DNA of 64,000 nucleotides. Origin: Phenylobacterium sp. J426 (GTDB lineage Bacteria; Pseudomonadota; Alphaproteobacteria; Caulobacterales; Caulobacteraceae). A program made the translations under genes and the position numbers. Of this stretch, positions 20,397 to 29,597 are shown in pieces; the first letter of the stretch is position 1, and each line of letters begins with the position of its first letter. Under the pieces are notes generated by a model that worked only from the letters and a program-made list of their open reading frames with translations, was not told where the DNA came from and did no database searches. The stretch lies in NCBI RefSeq assembly GCF_024699945.1, contig NZ_JAJOMY010000001.1, positions 2,480,001 through 2,544,000 of the forward strand, read 5' to 3'.

Positions 20397-21933
20397 TCAG
20401 TTCTGCTGGGCCGCCTGGGCCCGGGCGATGTCCCTCGGCAGCGTCAGCGCCGCCAGCAGGTAGTGCAGGCCGGCCCAGGCGTAGATCAGGGTCGTGCCCA
20501 GCAGCCCCAGCCGCGTCCCCACCGCCGTCGCGCCCCGGCACGCCGCATCCACCGCACCCCCGGCCCCCGCCGGCCCCACGCCGCCCGGACACGCCGCCTC
20601 CAGCGCCCCGGCTCCGCCCGCCGTCACCCAGGCGTTCTGCGCGAACAGGTCGATCAGCCACCCCGTGAAGGGCGGGCCGAACCCCAGCGCGATCAGGTTG
20701 ACGATGAACAGCAGCAGGGCCGCCGCCGTCGCCCGCATCCGGGTGTCCATGGCGTTCTGCACCACCCCGAACGTCGGCCCCAGGTAGGTGTAGTGCAGCA
20801 CGCCCCCCACCATCCAGAACGCCACCCCGGCCTGCCAGGTGTCGCGCGTGAAGGTCCACAGGTACAGCGGCGTCGCCACCATCAGCCCGATGGCCGGCAC
20901 CAGCGCATACCAGCGCACGCTGCGCTTGCTCGCCCAGTCGGTCAGGAACCCGCCCAGCAGCGTCCCCGCGCCGTTGGCCACCCCGGCCACCAGGCCGAAC
21001 AGCAGGCCCGCGGTCGCCAGGTCCAGGCCGTACTGGCGGATCAGGTAGGGCGGCACGTACTGCCCCGCGCCATAGCCGGCGAAGCTCGCCAGCGTCATCC
21101 CGGCCACGATGTGGAACAGCCCCCACGAGCCCAGCAGCCGCTTGGCCACCGCCGCCATCGACGGCGGCTTCCGCTCCGCGTCCAGGGCCGGATCGGACGA
21201 GGCGAGCGGCGGGTTCGGCGCGCCCGCGATCGAAGCCTCCCGGCCCAGCGCCCCCGCGCTCTCGGCCTCGATCGCCAGCTGCCGGTCGGCCCAGCCGCGC
21301 GGCGGCTCCTTGACCACCAGCTTGATCAGCAGCGCCACGGCGATACCGGGCAGGCCCACCAGCATGAAGGCCGCCTGCCAGCTCACGTTCTGGGCGATCC
21401 AGCCGCCGGCGATGGCCCCGAACATGGTCCCCAGCGGAATGCCGAAGGCGTAGATCGACAGGGCCGAGGCCCGCTTCTTGGGCTCGAAATAGTCGCTGAT
21501 CAGCGAGTGCGCCGGCGGCGACAGCCCCGCCTCGCCGATCCCTACGCCCACCCGGAACAGCAGGAGCTGGACGTAACTGGTCGCCAGGCCGCACAGCGCC
21601 GTGAAGCCCGACCAGACGACGATGGCGATGGTGATGATGTTGACCCGGCTCTTGCGCTCGGCCAGCCGCGCGATCGGGATGCCCAGCGTCGTGTAGAGCA
21701 GGGCGAACGACAGGCCCCCCAGCCAGCCCAGCTGGGCGTCGGTGAGCTTCAGGTCCTCTTTGATCGCCTGTCCGATCGTCGAGATGATCGTCCGGTCGAT
21801 GAAGTTGAAGGTGTAGGCCAGCACCAGCAGCCACAGGACCGTGGTCTTGTAGGCTGGGGTGAACTGGGGGGGCGGCGCCGGGCGCGGAGCTGGACGGGGA
21901 GGCTCCTGGGGAGGCCGGAGGTGTGGTGGCCAT
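20397..21933 (-). CDS. MFS transporter, spinster-type, frame broken
   Basis: About 511 residues after repair. Twelve membrane helices are evident, with the family motif RTIISTIGQAIKEDL after TM1, the loop GIPIARLAERKSRVN and GEAGLSPPAHSLISDYF. This is the spinster/hexuronate-like MFS group common in Caulobacterales and Sphingomonadales; the substrate is unknown. The cytoplasmic N-terminus from ATG 21933 is in another frame; the break is in the G7 run 21866-21872, and six G would join GAAP to QFTPAYKTTVLW. A poorly conserved Gly/Ala-rich loop near residue 420 holds several cysteines. A paralogue lies at 27458-28846. Confidence 0.88.
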
Positions 21934-22062
21934 GTGTGTGCGCTTCCCCGGAAGCCGCCGCTGGCGGGCGGTCGTGGGCCTTAAGGCGGCGGCGCTTCAG
22001 CGCCGGCGGCTCAAGGCGTTGGGGCGGAGGTTAGGCCGGTTACGTCGGGGTGGGGAAGGGTG

Positions 22063-22114
22063 TTGTCTCGCGCTCGCTATTAGTACTATATAGCAGAAGG
22101 TGGTGCTAGAGGTG
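22063..22114 (+). promoter_or_regulatory. Putative promoter and ribosome site of the SeqA-N/RAMA-like gene
   Basis: An AT-rich block unusual for this genome contains TTGTCT (22063-22068) and TATATA (22087-22092), spaced 18 bases; TACTAT at 22084 is an alternative -10. AGGTG at 22110-22114 stands five bases before ATG 22120. Prediction by eye only. Confidence 0.35.
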
Positions 22115-22119
22115 CTGGG

Positions 22120-22533
22120 ATGAAGACTATCCAGATTGGGCTCGAGGTGCACAAGGCGATCGAGGCTGAGCGACAGTCAATGGGGGAGCCCGAGAACGCC
22201 ATCCTGATGAGGCTGCTCGGACTCGAGTGCCTAGACGCAACGGATACAGCGTCGCGGCCGGCCAGGAACGGCGGCGCGTGGCGGAAGGATGGGGTCGAGC
22301 TGCCCGAAGGGACCCAGTTGCGGGTCATTTACTCCGGTCAGCACGTGGACGGCCTCGTGAGTGCTGGGAAGTGGGTGGTTCGGGGGGAGGCCTTCTCCTC
22401 GCCATCCATGGCGTTGATCCATAGCGTCACGACCAAGGATGGTCGCAAGACGAACCTCAACGGCTGGAACCATTGGACGGTAAAGCGGCCAGGCGATCCG
22501 GATTTCATCCGCCTGTCGTCATTGCGACGTTAG
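22120..22533 (+). CDS. SeqA-N-like / RAMA-like putative DNA-binding protein
   Basis: 137 residues. The first 35 residues (MKTIQIGLEVHKAIEAE, then GEPENAILMRLLGLE) strongly resemble the ribbon-helix-helix dimerisation domain of SeqA, including the GE-x4-IL-x-RLL core. After a short linker, residues 62-136 (LPEGTQLRVIYSG, AFSSPSMALIHSVT, NLNGWNHWTV and a final LSSLR) follow the RAMA/DUF4357 pattern, proposed to read modified DNA. This would be a small methyl-DNA reader analogous to SeqA. Codon use is less G/C-biased than neighbours and the promoter is AT-rich, hinting at transfer. Domain assignment is by pattern; function is inference. Confidence 0.7.
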   Translation: MKTIQIGLEVHKAIEAERQSMGEPENAILMRLLGLECLDATDTASRPARNGGAWRKDGVELPEGTQLRVIYSGQHVDGLVSAGKWVVRGEAFSSPSMALIHSVTTKDGRKTNLNGWNHWTVKRPGDPDFIRLSSLRR

Positions 22534-22664
22534 GCGCCGGGCAGCGGCGCAGGTATTCGCCGCTTTAGAGTTGATACTGCGGCTGGGAACGCGAAAGTGC
22601 CGGCGGAGGATCCGGACGCGCGGTGGCTGTGAGGGGGGCGGGCGATCGGCGGCTCGCCCCCTCC

Positions 22665-22701
22665 ACCATCGGCTCTGCGGCCTGCGGCCTCGGCCGATGG
22701 T
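22665..22701 (-). terminator. Hairpin after the cobalamin operon
   Basis: ACCATCGGC (22665-22673) and GCCGATGGT (22693-22701) form a perfect 9-bp stem with a 19-base GC-rich loop, just after the stop of the BtuF-like gene at 22714. No T-run follows. It could end the riboswitch-controlled operon or be an intergenic repeat copy. Confidence 0.4.
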
Positions 22702-22713
22702 CCCCCTCCCCCG

Positions 22714-23674
22714 CTACGCAGGGGAGGTAAGGCGGACCCAGGCCTGGCCTTCGTGGCCGAAGTGGACAGCGCCCGGGTGGAGGATCTCGGCGACGATCTC
22801 GGCGCTCTCGACGAGGCGGGGGGCCGGGGCGGTTGAAGTAGTGGTGGCCGTCGATGGCGTAGACCTGGCCCTGGCGGACGGCCTGGAGCCGGGGCCAGAG
22901 CGGGTGGGACGCGAGCGCCGGCAGGTCGGAGAGGCTCTGGGCGAGGGTGAAGCCGCAGGGCAGCAGCAGGATCACGTCGGGGTCGGCGGCGGCGAGGTCG
23001 TCCCAGGCGAGCCAGGGGGAGTGCTGGCCGGCCGTGGCGAAGAGGGAGCGGCCGCCGGCGGCCTCGATCAGCTCGGGCATCCAGTTGCCGCCGGCCATCA
23101 GCGGCTCGAACCATTCCAGGGCGGCGACGGTGGGCTTCGGGCGGCCAGTGGTCTTGGGCGCGACGGCGGCGGAGAGCGCGGCGAGGCGGGCCTGGAGGGA
23201 CGCGATCAGGGCCTCGCCGGCCGGGACGGCGCCCAAGGCCCGGGCGACCTTGCGGATGTCGCCCCAGACGTCGGCGAGGTCGTCGGGCTCGAGGCTGACG
23301 AGCTCGGGGGCCAGGCCGGTCCAGCTGCAGAGGGCGGCTTCCAGGTCGGCCGGGGTGACGGCGCAGATGGCGCACTGGGTCTGGGTGAGGATGACGTCGG
23401 GCTTCAGCCGTTTAAGGGTCTCGGTGTCGACGTCGTAGACGCTGACCGCCTGGCGCAGGATGTCGTTGACCTGGGCGTCGATGGCGCCCGAGCCGAAGCC
23501 GGCCGCCGTATCGAGCGGGCGGACCTTGGTGGAGCTGAGCGCCGGCAGGGCGGCGACGCCGGCCGGGAAGTCGCACTGGTGGGAGCGGCCGACCAGGCGG
23601 TGGCCGAGCCCCAGCGCCGCCACGATCTCGGTGGCGCTGGGGAGCAGGCTGACGATGCGCTGCGGTTCGCTCAT
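22714..23674 (-). CDS. Cobalamin-binding protein, BtuF-like without signal peptide, frame broken
   Basis: About 319 residues after repair. The fold is the periplasmic-binding-protein type of PF01497: RIVSLLPSATEIVAALGLGHRLVG begins at residue 6, followed by SHQCDFP and VILTQTQCAICAV, as in BtuF-like cobalamin-binding proteins. There is no signal peptide or lipobox, so the protein should remain in the cytoplasm. The frame breaks at the G6 run 22818-22823; with five G it continues GPRLVESAEIVAEILHPG and ends LTSPA at 22714. The ATG overlaps the stop of the membrane-protein gene (ATGA), so both are in the riboswitch operon. Confidence 0.85.
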
Positions 23675-24177
23675 GCGGCGCGCGCGGCCGGCCGGCGCTG
23701 GGCGAGCGCGTCGAGGGCCAGCAGGGCGGCCAGCCAGCCGGCGTTGATCAGGCCGATGGCGGTGATCACGCCGGGGACGATCTCGCAGCTGCCCTCGACC
23801 GCGAACTCGACGGCCAGCGCCGTGAGCTGGTTGGCGACGAAGGCCGGGACGAAGGCTGTGGCGACGCGGAAGGCGGTGGGCCAGTGCTGCGGAAGTCGCG
23901 GCAGGACGACGGCGGCGGTGACGAGGCTGGCCAGGGCCATGACGCCGAGGCCTGCGCCCCAGCCGACGGTCTGGACGTCGACGGGATAGTCGCGGAGGCC
24001 GAAGCCGATCGCCTGGCCGGTGAGCCAGACGGCGGCGGTGAGCGCGAGCGCCTGCGGGAGCCTGAGGCGGGCGGCGGCGAGGACGGCGATGGCGACCAGG
24101 GGCTCCAGGCAGGCCAGGCCCAAGCAGCCCAGGACGACGGCGCCGTAGACGCCAGCTGACCATGTGAGGCGGTTCAT
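23671..24177 (-). CDS. Membrane protein of the cobalamin operon, family not recognised
   Basis: 168 residues with about five hydrophobic segments (roughly 7-35, 42-60, 75-97, 108-128 and 135-155). Polar features are few: GLRDYPVDVQTVGWG near residue 60 and EFAVEGSCEIVPG near 124. It lies 12 bases after the btuB stop and overlaps the next start. The only assignment possible is an inner-membrane protein co-regulated with cobalamin uptake. It does not resemble BtuC, which is about twice as long. Possible roles include a vitamin or cobalt permease component. Confidence 0.75.
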   Translation of the reverse strand: MNRLTWSAGVYGAVVLGCLGLACLEPLVAIAVLAAARLRLPQALALTAAVWLTGQAIGFGLRDYPVDVQTVGWGAGLGVMALASLVTAAVVLPRLPQHWPTAFRVATAFVPAFVANQLTALAVEFAVEGSCEIVPGVITAIGLINAGWLAALLALDALAQRRPAARAA

Positions 24178-24189
24178 GGGCGGGGCTCC

Positions 24190-26061
24190 CTAGTCGAGGC
24201 TGACGCGCAGGCCGGCGAAGGCGCCGCGGCCGGGGCGTTCGAAGCCGACCGGGTTCTCGTAGCGCTCGTCGGTGAGGTTCTCGACGCGGCCGAAGACGGT
24301 GACGCGGTCGGAGAGGCGGTACTGGGCGGCGAGGTGGGCGACCGTGTAGTCGGGCGCCTTCAGGCGCGGGACGGTGAAGCTGCGGTCGCCGTCGATCCAG
24401 CGGCCGACGTGGACGACGGTGGCCGAGACGGTCAGGGCGTCGGTGACGGCCCAGTCGGCGGCGGCGGTGGCGCGGTGCTTGGGCCGGCGGAGCAGGGTGA
24501 GGCCCGTGTCGCGGTCCTCGGCGTCTGTGTAGGTGTAGTCGAGGCGGACGTTGAGCGCGGGCGTCAGCGCGGCTTGCGCGAAGGCCTCCACGCCCTTCGC
24601 CCGGGCGCGGCCGATGTTGGCGTAGCTGTCGAACGTGGCGTTGGTGGTGATCAGGTTCCGGATGGTCTGGTCGAAGTAGGTCGCGCCGATGGTGAGGCGG
24701 TCGCCGAGCGGCTGTTCGAGGCTCAGGTCGAAGCCGCGGCTGGTCTCGGGCTCGAGGTCGGGGTTCGCGAAGAAGAAGAACTCGGGGAAGCTGACGAACA
24801 GCTGGGTGAGCGTCGGCGCCTTGAAGCCCGTGCCGTAGCTGGCGCGCAGGATCGTGCCGGTGGCGGGCAGGGTGTGGGCAGCGGCGAGGCGCCAGGTGGC
24901 CTTCCCGCCGAAGCGGTCGTTGTCGTCGAGGCGGACGGACGCGGTGAGGCTGACCGGGGCGCCCGGCCGGGTCTGGGCCTCGGCGAAGACCGCGAGGTTC
25001 TCGGTCTCGTAATTGGGCGCGGTGTCGGCGAGGCGCTCGCGCTCGGCTTCGAGGCCGGCGATCAGGGTATGGCCCCCGTCGAAGGCAAGATCGAGCCGCA
25101 GGTCGCCCTTCAGCTCGTCGCCCGCGTTGCGGGAGACGAAGCCGCCGGGCGAGGTGATCTTCGTGCGGTAGTCGGTGACGTTCACGCCGGCGCGGGCGGC
25201 CAGGCGGTCCGGGATGACGTCGAGGCGGGCCTCGGCGCGGGCGACGAGGCCGCGGGCGTCCTGGCGCGAGCGCTCGGCGGCGGGGGCGGACGGGAAGCCC
25301 TCGTCGGAGGTGAAGAAGAGCTCGCTGTCGGCCAGCCGGGCCACGCCGTTGAACTCGAGGCGATCGGAGGCCCGGGCGCGGAGGCGGGCGGTCAGCGTGG
25401 TGTTCTCGTATTCGTCGGCGTCGACCGCGCGGCCGTTCGGGATCAGCGCCAGCGGGGTCGTGCTGCTTTCGCCGGTGCGGGCGTGGGCGAGGTTGACGGC
25501 GTAGCCCAGCGGACCCGCTTCGCCCGCCGCGCCGAGCGCCTGGTCGAAGGTCTCGAAGCTGCCGGCCTCGAGCCGGGCGCGAAGGCGGTTCGGGCCGCCG
25601 GGCGGGGCGGTGACGATGTTGACCACGCCGCCGATCGCGTCCGAGCCGTAGAGGCCGGACTGCGGGCCGCGCAGGACCTCCACGCGGGCGATGTCGTCGG
25701 TGAGGATGGCGCCGAAGTCGAAGACGCCGCCCTGGCTGGGATCGTTGGCGTCGACGCCATCGATCAGCACCTTGGTGTGGTTGGCGTTGGCGCCGCGGAT
25801 GAAGACCGAGGCGCGGCCGCCCGGGCCGCCGGTCTGGACGACGTTGAGCCCCGGCGAGAGCTGCAGAACGTCGGGCAGGGTGCGCTGCTGGCGCCGGGCG
25901 ATGTCGTCGGCGGTGAAGACGGTGACGGCGGAGCCCACCTCCTCGGCGGCGGTCGGCCGGCGGGTGGCGGTGACGACGACGCCGTCCACCTGTGCATCTT
26001 CGGCCAGGGCCGGAGTCGCAAGGAGCGTCAGGGCGATCAGGGAAACGGAAGAACGGTACAT
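24190..26061 (-). CDS. btuB: TonB-dependent cobalamin receptor BtuB
   Basis: 623 residues, normal for BtuB-like receptors. It has a signal peptide (MYRSSVSLIALTLLATPALA), a TonB box VDGVVVTATR, and a plug with RTLPDVLQLSPGLNVVQTGG and VEVLRGPQSGLYGSDAIGGVVN. The 22-strand-type barrel ends GRGAFAGLRVSLD. A cobalamin riboswitch lies 120 bp upstream on the same strand, which settles the substrate class. It is first in an operon with the membrane protein and the BtuF-like protein. Confidence 0.93.
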   Translation of the reverse strand: MYRSSVSLIALTLLATPALAEDAQVDGVVVTATRRPTAAEEVGSAVTVFTADDIARRQQRTLPDVLQLSPGLNVVQTGGPGGRASVFIRGANANHTKVLIDGVDANDPSQGGVFDFGAILTDDIARVEVLRGPQSGLYGSDAIGGVVNIVTAPPGGPNRLRARLEAGSFETFDQALGAAGEAGPLGYAVNLAHARTGESSTTPLALIPNGRAVDADEYENTTLTARLRARASDRLEFNGVARLADSELFFTSDEGFPSAPAAERSRQDARGLVARAEARLDVIPDRLAARAGVNVTDYRTKITSPGGFVSRNAGDELKGDLRLDLAFDGGHTLIAGLEAERERLADTAPNYETENLAVFAEAQTRPGAPVSLTASVRLDDNDRFGGKATWRLAAAHTLPATGTILRASYGTGFKAPTLTQLFVSFPEFFFFANPDLEPETSRGFDLSLEQPLGDRLTIGATYFDQTIRNLITTNATFDSYANIGRARAKGVEAFAQAALTPALNVRLDYTYTDAEDRDTGLTLLRRPKHRATAAADWAVTDALTVSATVVHVGRWIDGDRSFTVPRLKAPDYTVAHLAAQYRLSDRVTVFGRVENLTDERYENPVGFERPGRGAFAGLRVSLD

Positions 26062-26179
26062 GAGGCCTCGCGGCGGACGTGGAGACGTCACCGCGAAACG
26101 ACGGCTGTCGCCGGGCTCGAAACCCGGCGGTCCATCCACATCGGCGCACCCCGTCCGACGCGATCGCGCGTGACCACGG

Positions 26180-26345
26180 CTTGTGGCAGGTCTCCTGGCT
26201 CGCGGGTCACAGCTTCCGTCCGGCCTTCCCAGGACCTTTCGGCCCCAGTGGCTTAATCGGGGGAAGCTCGCCGCTTACAGTTGCGGGGGCAGCCGCGGCT
26301 TAGGATCGAAAGATCCGCACCGCATTCCCTATTGAGCCCTCTCGG
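26180..26345 (-). promoter_or_regulatory. Cobalamin riboswitch
   Basis: The minus strand shows the expected order of conserved elements. GGGAATGCGGTGCGG lies near 26330, then GCTGCCCCCGCAACTGTAAGCGG (about 26270-26293), AAGCCACTGGG near 26250, GGGAAGGCCGGACG near 26225, and the B12 box GCCAGGAGACCTGCC (26200-26186). The leader continues to btuB at 26061. It contains a CGCCGGG/CCCGGCG hairpin at 26109-26129. Close to the start codon a TCGCGG/CCGCGA pairing could occlude the ribosome site, suggesting translational control. Confidence 0.95.
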
Positions 26346-26393
26346 GCGCCACGCCCCGCCTTTGGGCCGCGCCGGGGCGGGCGTCAAGCTGCC

Positions 26394-27386
26394 TCAGGGT
26401 GAAGGCTGGCCGTCCCACCAGGCCAGCACGCCGTAGCGCTGCAGCCGGGCCATCATGCGCATCAGGTTGACGTTGTTGTCGTGGAACAGCCGCTGGGCGC
26501 CGGGGCGGACGGCGGCGTCGATGGCGAAGACCACGCCGTCGGGGCCGCTGCGGCAGTAGCCGCGCTGTTCGAGATCGATGAGGCGGCGGCGCACGGTCTC
26601 GGACGGCAGGCCGACGCTGCGGGCCACCTCGCTGCGGCGGACGGGCCGGCGGAGGCTTTCGGGCAGGGGGGCGGGCGTCGCGCGCTGTTCGGGCGTCAGG
26701 TGGCGCAGGTTCAGCTGGCCGAGCTTCAGGAGGATGATGCCCGTCAGCGGGTCGCCGACGCGGCGGCCCAGCAGCTCCAGCGCCCGGAGATAGTATTCGG
26801 AGAGCAGCCGGTTCACGAGGCGGACGGGCGGCTCGTCGAAGGCGGCGTCGCCCTCGGGCCAATGCATGCCGGGCAGGGCGGGACCGGTGTCGCCGCCGCG
26901 GGCCATGTCGACGAGGGCGCCGAAGTCGCGGAGTTCGAGATACAGCCGCCGGACACGCTCGTAGCGCAGGGTCGAAATCCGCCGGTAGTGATCGGAGGCG
27001 AGGCGGGCGGTGGGCACCACGACGCCCTTGGGGCCGATGACGCACTCGCCGCGGGCGGCCAGCGCGTTCAGCCGCCGCCGGGTGGTCTCGAACGGCTGGC
27101 CCAGGGAGGCGGCGACGGCGTTGATGCTGACCGGGCGGCGCAGCTCGTCGGGCGGCGGCGCGTCGAGGGCGCCGTACTTCTGCTGCAGCACCGGATCCTG
27201 GTTGATCGGGGCGACATTGGCCTCGATGACGGCGGTCAGGAACAGCGGATCGAGGACCGGACCGCCGTCGCGGACGATGTCGGCTACATCCGTGACCAGC
27301 TCGATACTGAGCCGAACCAGCAACCAGTGCGCGGTCAGAGGGGGCGGAAGCGGTTCGTGCTCGCCCCCGCGCAGCATCTCAACCAT
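26394..27386 (-). CDS. Putative transcriptional regulator with two winged-helix domains
   Basis: 330 residues, soluble. Two helix-turn-helix segments share one pattern: SINAVAASLGQPFETTRRRLNAL near residue 90 and RSEVARSVGLPSETVRRRLIDL near 270, each followed by a wing with GxCxxGPxGVV (GECVIGPKGVV, GYCRSGPDGVV). The N-terminal 70 residues and the central region are helical and unrecognised. The architecture suggests an internal duplication. The gene is 71 bases downstream of an MFS transporter on the same strand and may control it. ATG 27386 is chosen; ATG 27377 is possible. Confidence 0.7.
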   Translation of the reverse strand: MVEMLRGGEHEPLPPPLTAHWLLVRLSIELVTDVADIVRDGGPVLDPLFLTAVIEANVAPINQDPVLQQKYGALDAPPPDELRRPVSINAVAASLGQPFETTRRRLNALAARGECVIGPKGVVVPTARLASDHYRRISTLRYERVRRLYLELRDFGALVDMARGGDTGPALPGMHWPEGDAAFDEPPVRLVNRLLSEYYLRALELLGRRVGDPLTGIILLKLGQLNLRHLTPEQRATPAPLPESLRRPVRRSEVARSVGLPSETVRRRLIDLEQRGYCRSGPDGVVFAIDAAVRPGAQRLFHDNNVNLMRMMARLQRYGVLAWWDGQPSP

Positions 27387-27457
27387 CCCCGCACGCTTCC
27401 GTAGAATCGTCGGGGCGCCAAGCGACCGTAGGTGGAAGAACCTGTTATATCGGCGTT

Positions 27458-28846
27458 CTAGGACACCGTGTCGCGGTGCAGCGTCTTCCGCGCCAGCCAG
27501 AACAGCACGAACGGGATGACGCCGAAGAGGGCCGAGATGATCAGCGCCCAGCGCACGCCCTCGGCCGAGCCGAGACCCATGCCGGTGTTCAGCCCGTCGG
27601 AGAGCAGGCCCACGGCCACCGGACCCATGCCAAGGCCGATCAGGTTGGCGAGGAACAGCAGGATCGCCGAGGTGGTGGCGCGCATGTGGGGCGGGACGAT
27701 CGACTGGGCGGAGCCGTACACCGGCCCGTACCAGGTGGACGCCACGAGATAGTTCAGGCCCAGCAGGCAGATCCCGAGGGGCGCGGAATCCACCAGCACC
27801 GCCGCCGAATAGATCGGCACCGACAACAGCGCGCCGATGGCGGGCGTGATCATCTGATGGCCCAGGTTGCGCTTGGCGACCTTGTCGGCGATCCAGCCGC
27901 CCGCGAAGGTGCCGATGGCGCCGCCGATGCCGGCCAGCAGGCCGATGGCGAGACCCAGGAAGCCCACCGACTTCAGGCCGAAGCTGGCGGCGAGACCCGC
28001 CACCTCCTCGGTATGGTTGCGCAGGAAGAAGGAGGCGGTGAACGGCGCATGGCCATAGCCGATGAAGGCCTTCAGCGAGGCGCCCATGGAGATGTACCAG
28101 AAGGTCGGCTTGCGGGTGACGTAGCGCAGGGTCTCGCCGAAGCTGGCGGTGGCGGCGGTCACCTTGGCCGCCTGTTTGGCGATGATCCGCCGCGGCTCCT
28201 TCAGCGTGGTGAAGACCAGGACCGCGAAGAGCAGCCCGGGCGCGCCGGCGACGAGGAAGGCCACGCGCCAGCCGTAGGCGTCGGCCACCAGCCCGCCCAG
28301 CACGAGGCCGAGCAGGCTGCCCAGCGGCGTGCCCATGGAATAGAAGGCGAGCGCCGAGGAGCGCTTCTCCTTCGGCACCATGTCGGAGATCAGCGAGTGG
28401 GCCGGTGGCGTACAGCCGGCCTCGCCGACGCCCACCCCGATGCGGCAGAGGGCGAGCTGGGTGAAGTTCTGGGCCTGGCCGCAGAGGGCGGTGAAGCCCG
28501 ACCAGACGGCCACCGAGGTCCCGATGATGTAGGCACGGTTCTTCCGCTCGGCGAGGCGCGCCAGCGGGATGCCCAGCACGGTGTAGAAGATCGCGAACGC
28601 CAGGCCGCTCATGAGGCCGAGCTGGGTGTCGGAGAGGCCGAGGTCGTTCTTGATCGGCTCGGCGAGGATGTTGATCACCTGCCGGTCGAGGAAGTTGATG
28701 ATGTAGATGCCGAGCAGCAGCCACATGGCGTAGCGGGTGTAGCCGCGGGAGAACGGGACGGCCGGCGCGGCGTCGACGGCGGCTGGGCCAGGCGCGGCGA
28801 CGGCGCCGGGCGCGGCGCCTTCCACGCCGGGGGTGACGACGGTCAT
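27458..28846 (-). CDS. MFS transporter, spinster-type
   Basis: 462 residues, twelve membrane helices, intact. The N-terminal tail is Ala/Pro-rich and is followed by RYAMWLLLGIYIINFLDRQV, GIPLARLAERKNRAY and GEAGCTPPAHSLISDMV. It is paralogous to the carrier at 20397-21933: both share LARLAERK or IARLAERK, SGFTALCG and the GEAG-PPAHSLISD motif. Substrate unknown. The helix-turn-helix gene follows closely on the same strand. Confidence 0.9.
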   Translation of the reverse strand: MTVVTPGVEGAAPGAVAAPGPAAVDAAPAVPFSRGYTRYAMWLLLGIYIINFLDRQVINILAEPIKNDLGLSDTQLGLMSGLAFAIFYTVLGIPLARLAERKNRAYIIGTSVAVWSGFTALCGQAQNFTQLALCRIGVGVGEAGCTPPAHSLISDMVPKEKRSSALAFYSMGTPLGSLLGLVLGGLVADAYGWRVAFLVAGAPGLLFAVLVFTTLKEPRRIIAKQAAKVTAATASFGETLRYVTRKPTFWYISMGASLKAFIGYGHAPFTASFFLRNHTEEVAGLAASFGLKSVGFLGLAIGLLAGIGGAIGTFAGGWIADKVAKRNLGHQMITPAIGALLSVPIYSAAVLVDSAPLGICLLGLNYLVASTWYGPVYGSAQSIVPPHMRATTSAILLFLANLIGLGMGPVAVGLLSDGLNTGMGLGSAEGVRWALIISALFGVIPFVLFWLARKTLHRDTVS

Positions 28847-28954
28847 CGGACGTTTCTCCCTCGGTTTCTGTCTTTTCGTTGGTTCGAGGTTGACCGGCTG
28901 CCGTAGGGCGCGGCAAGCGCTGAAATGTTTCAACCCGGAGAACGGAGGCCCTCC

Positions 28955-29587
28955 ATGGAGCTGGTGATCGGCACGAAGAAGTGGTCGACGTGGTCGCTGC
29001 GGCCGTGGCTGGCGATGAAACGCTCGGGCCTGCCGTTCACCGAAACGCTGATCGAGCTGCGCCAGGAGAACAACCGGACCGAGGCTGAGATTAAGCCGCA
29101 CTCCCCGTCCGGGCTGGTGCCGGCGCTGAAGCTTGGGCCGGACGAGGGCGGGGCGATCCTCGTCGACAGCCTCGCCATCTGCGAGTTCCTGGCGGAGAAG
29201 GCGCCTGGCCTGTGGCCGGCCGATCCGATCCTCCGGGCCCTGGCCCGCTCGGCGGCGGCGGAGATGCACTCGGGTTTCGCGAGCCTGCGCGGCGAATGCC
29301 CGATGGCGCTGGAGGTCGAGCCCCGCGCCGCCGAACTCTCCGAGGCCACGCAGAAGAACATCCGCCGCATCGTGGAGCTGTGGCTCTACATGCTGGATCG
29401 CTCGGGCGGCCCGTTCCTGGCGGGCGACTGGTCGATCGCCGACGCGTTCTACACGCCCGTGGCCACCCGCTTCCGGACCTATGGCGTGAAGCTCACCGAC
29501 TACGGCGACGACGGCCGGGCCGGCGCCTATGCGGGCCTGCTGCTGGAACAGCCGGACTTCCTCGAGTGGGAGGCGGCGGCGCGGTGA
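28955..29587 (+). CDS. Glutathione S-transferase family protein
   Basis: 210 residues. The thioredoxin-fold N-terminal domain starts MELVIGTKKWSTWSLRPWLA, where the Ser/Thr pair before SLRPW is the usual thiol-activating region. PSGLVPALKLG provides the cis-Pro and LVDSLAICEFLAE the Glu/Ser of the glutathione site. The C-terminal helical domain contains FLAGDWSIADAFYTPVATRF. ATG 28955 follows GGAGG. The DUF1697 gene follows after ten bases, probably in the same operon. Confidence 0.88.
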   Translation: MELVIGTKKWSTWSLRPWLAMKRSGLPFTETLIELRQENNRTEAEIKPHSPSGLVPALKLGPDEGGAILVDSLAICEFLAEKAPGLWPADPILRALARSAAAEMHSGFASLRGECPMALEVEPRAAELSEATQKNIRRIVELWLYMLDRSGGPFLAGDWSIADAFYTPVATRFRTYGVKLTDYGDDGRAGAYAGLLLEQPDFLEWEAAAR

Positions 29588-29597
29588 GGCGGCCCCG

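Noticed and set aside
19018..21933. A 971-codon minus-strand frame covering the MFS gene and purB
   Set aside because: It results from the frame break at 21866-21872; both real proteins are read in other frames.
24334..26256. Long plus-strand frame opposite btuB and its riboswitch
   Set aside because: Antisense shadow of btuB with no domain pattern, and it runs through the riboswitch.
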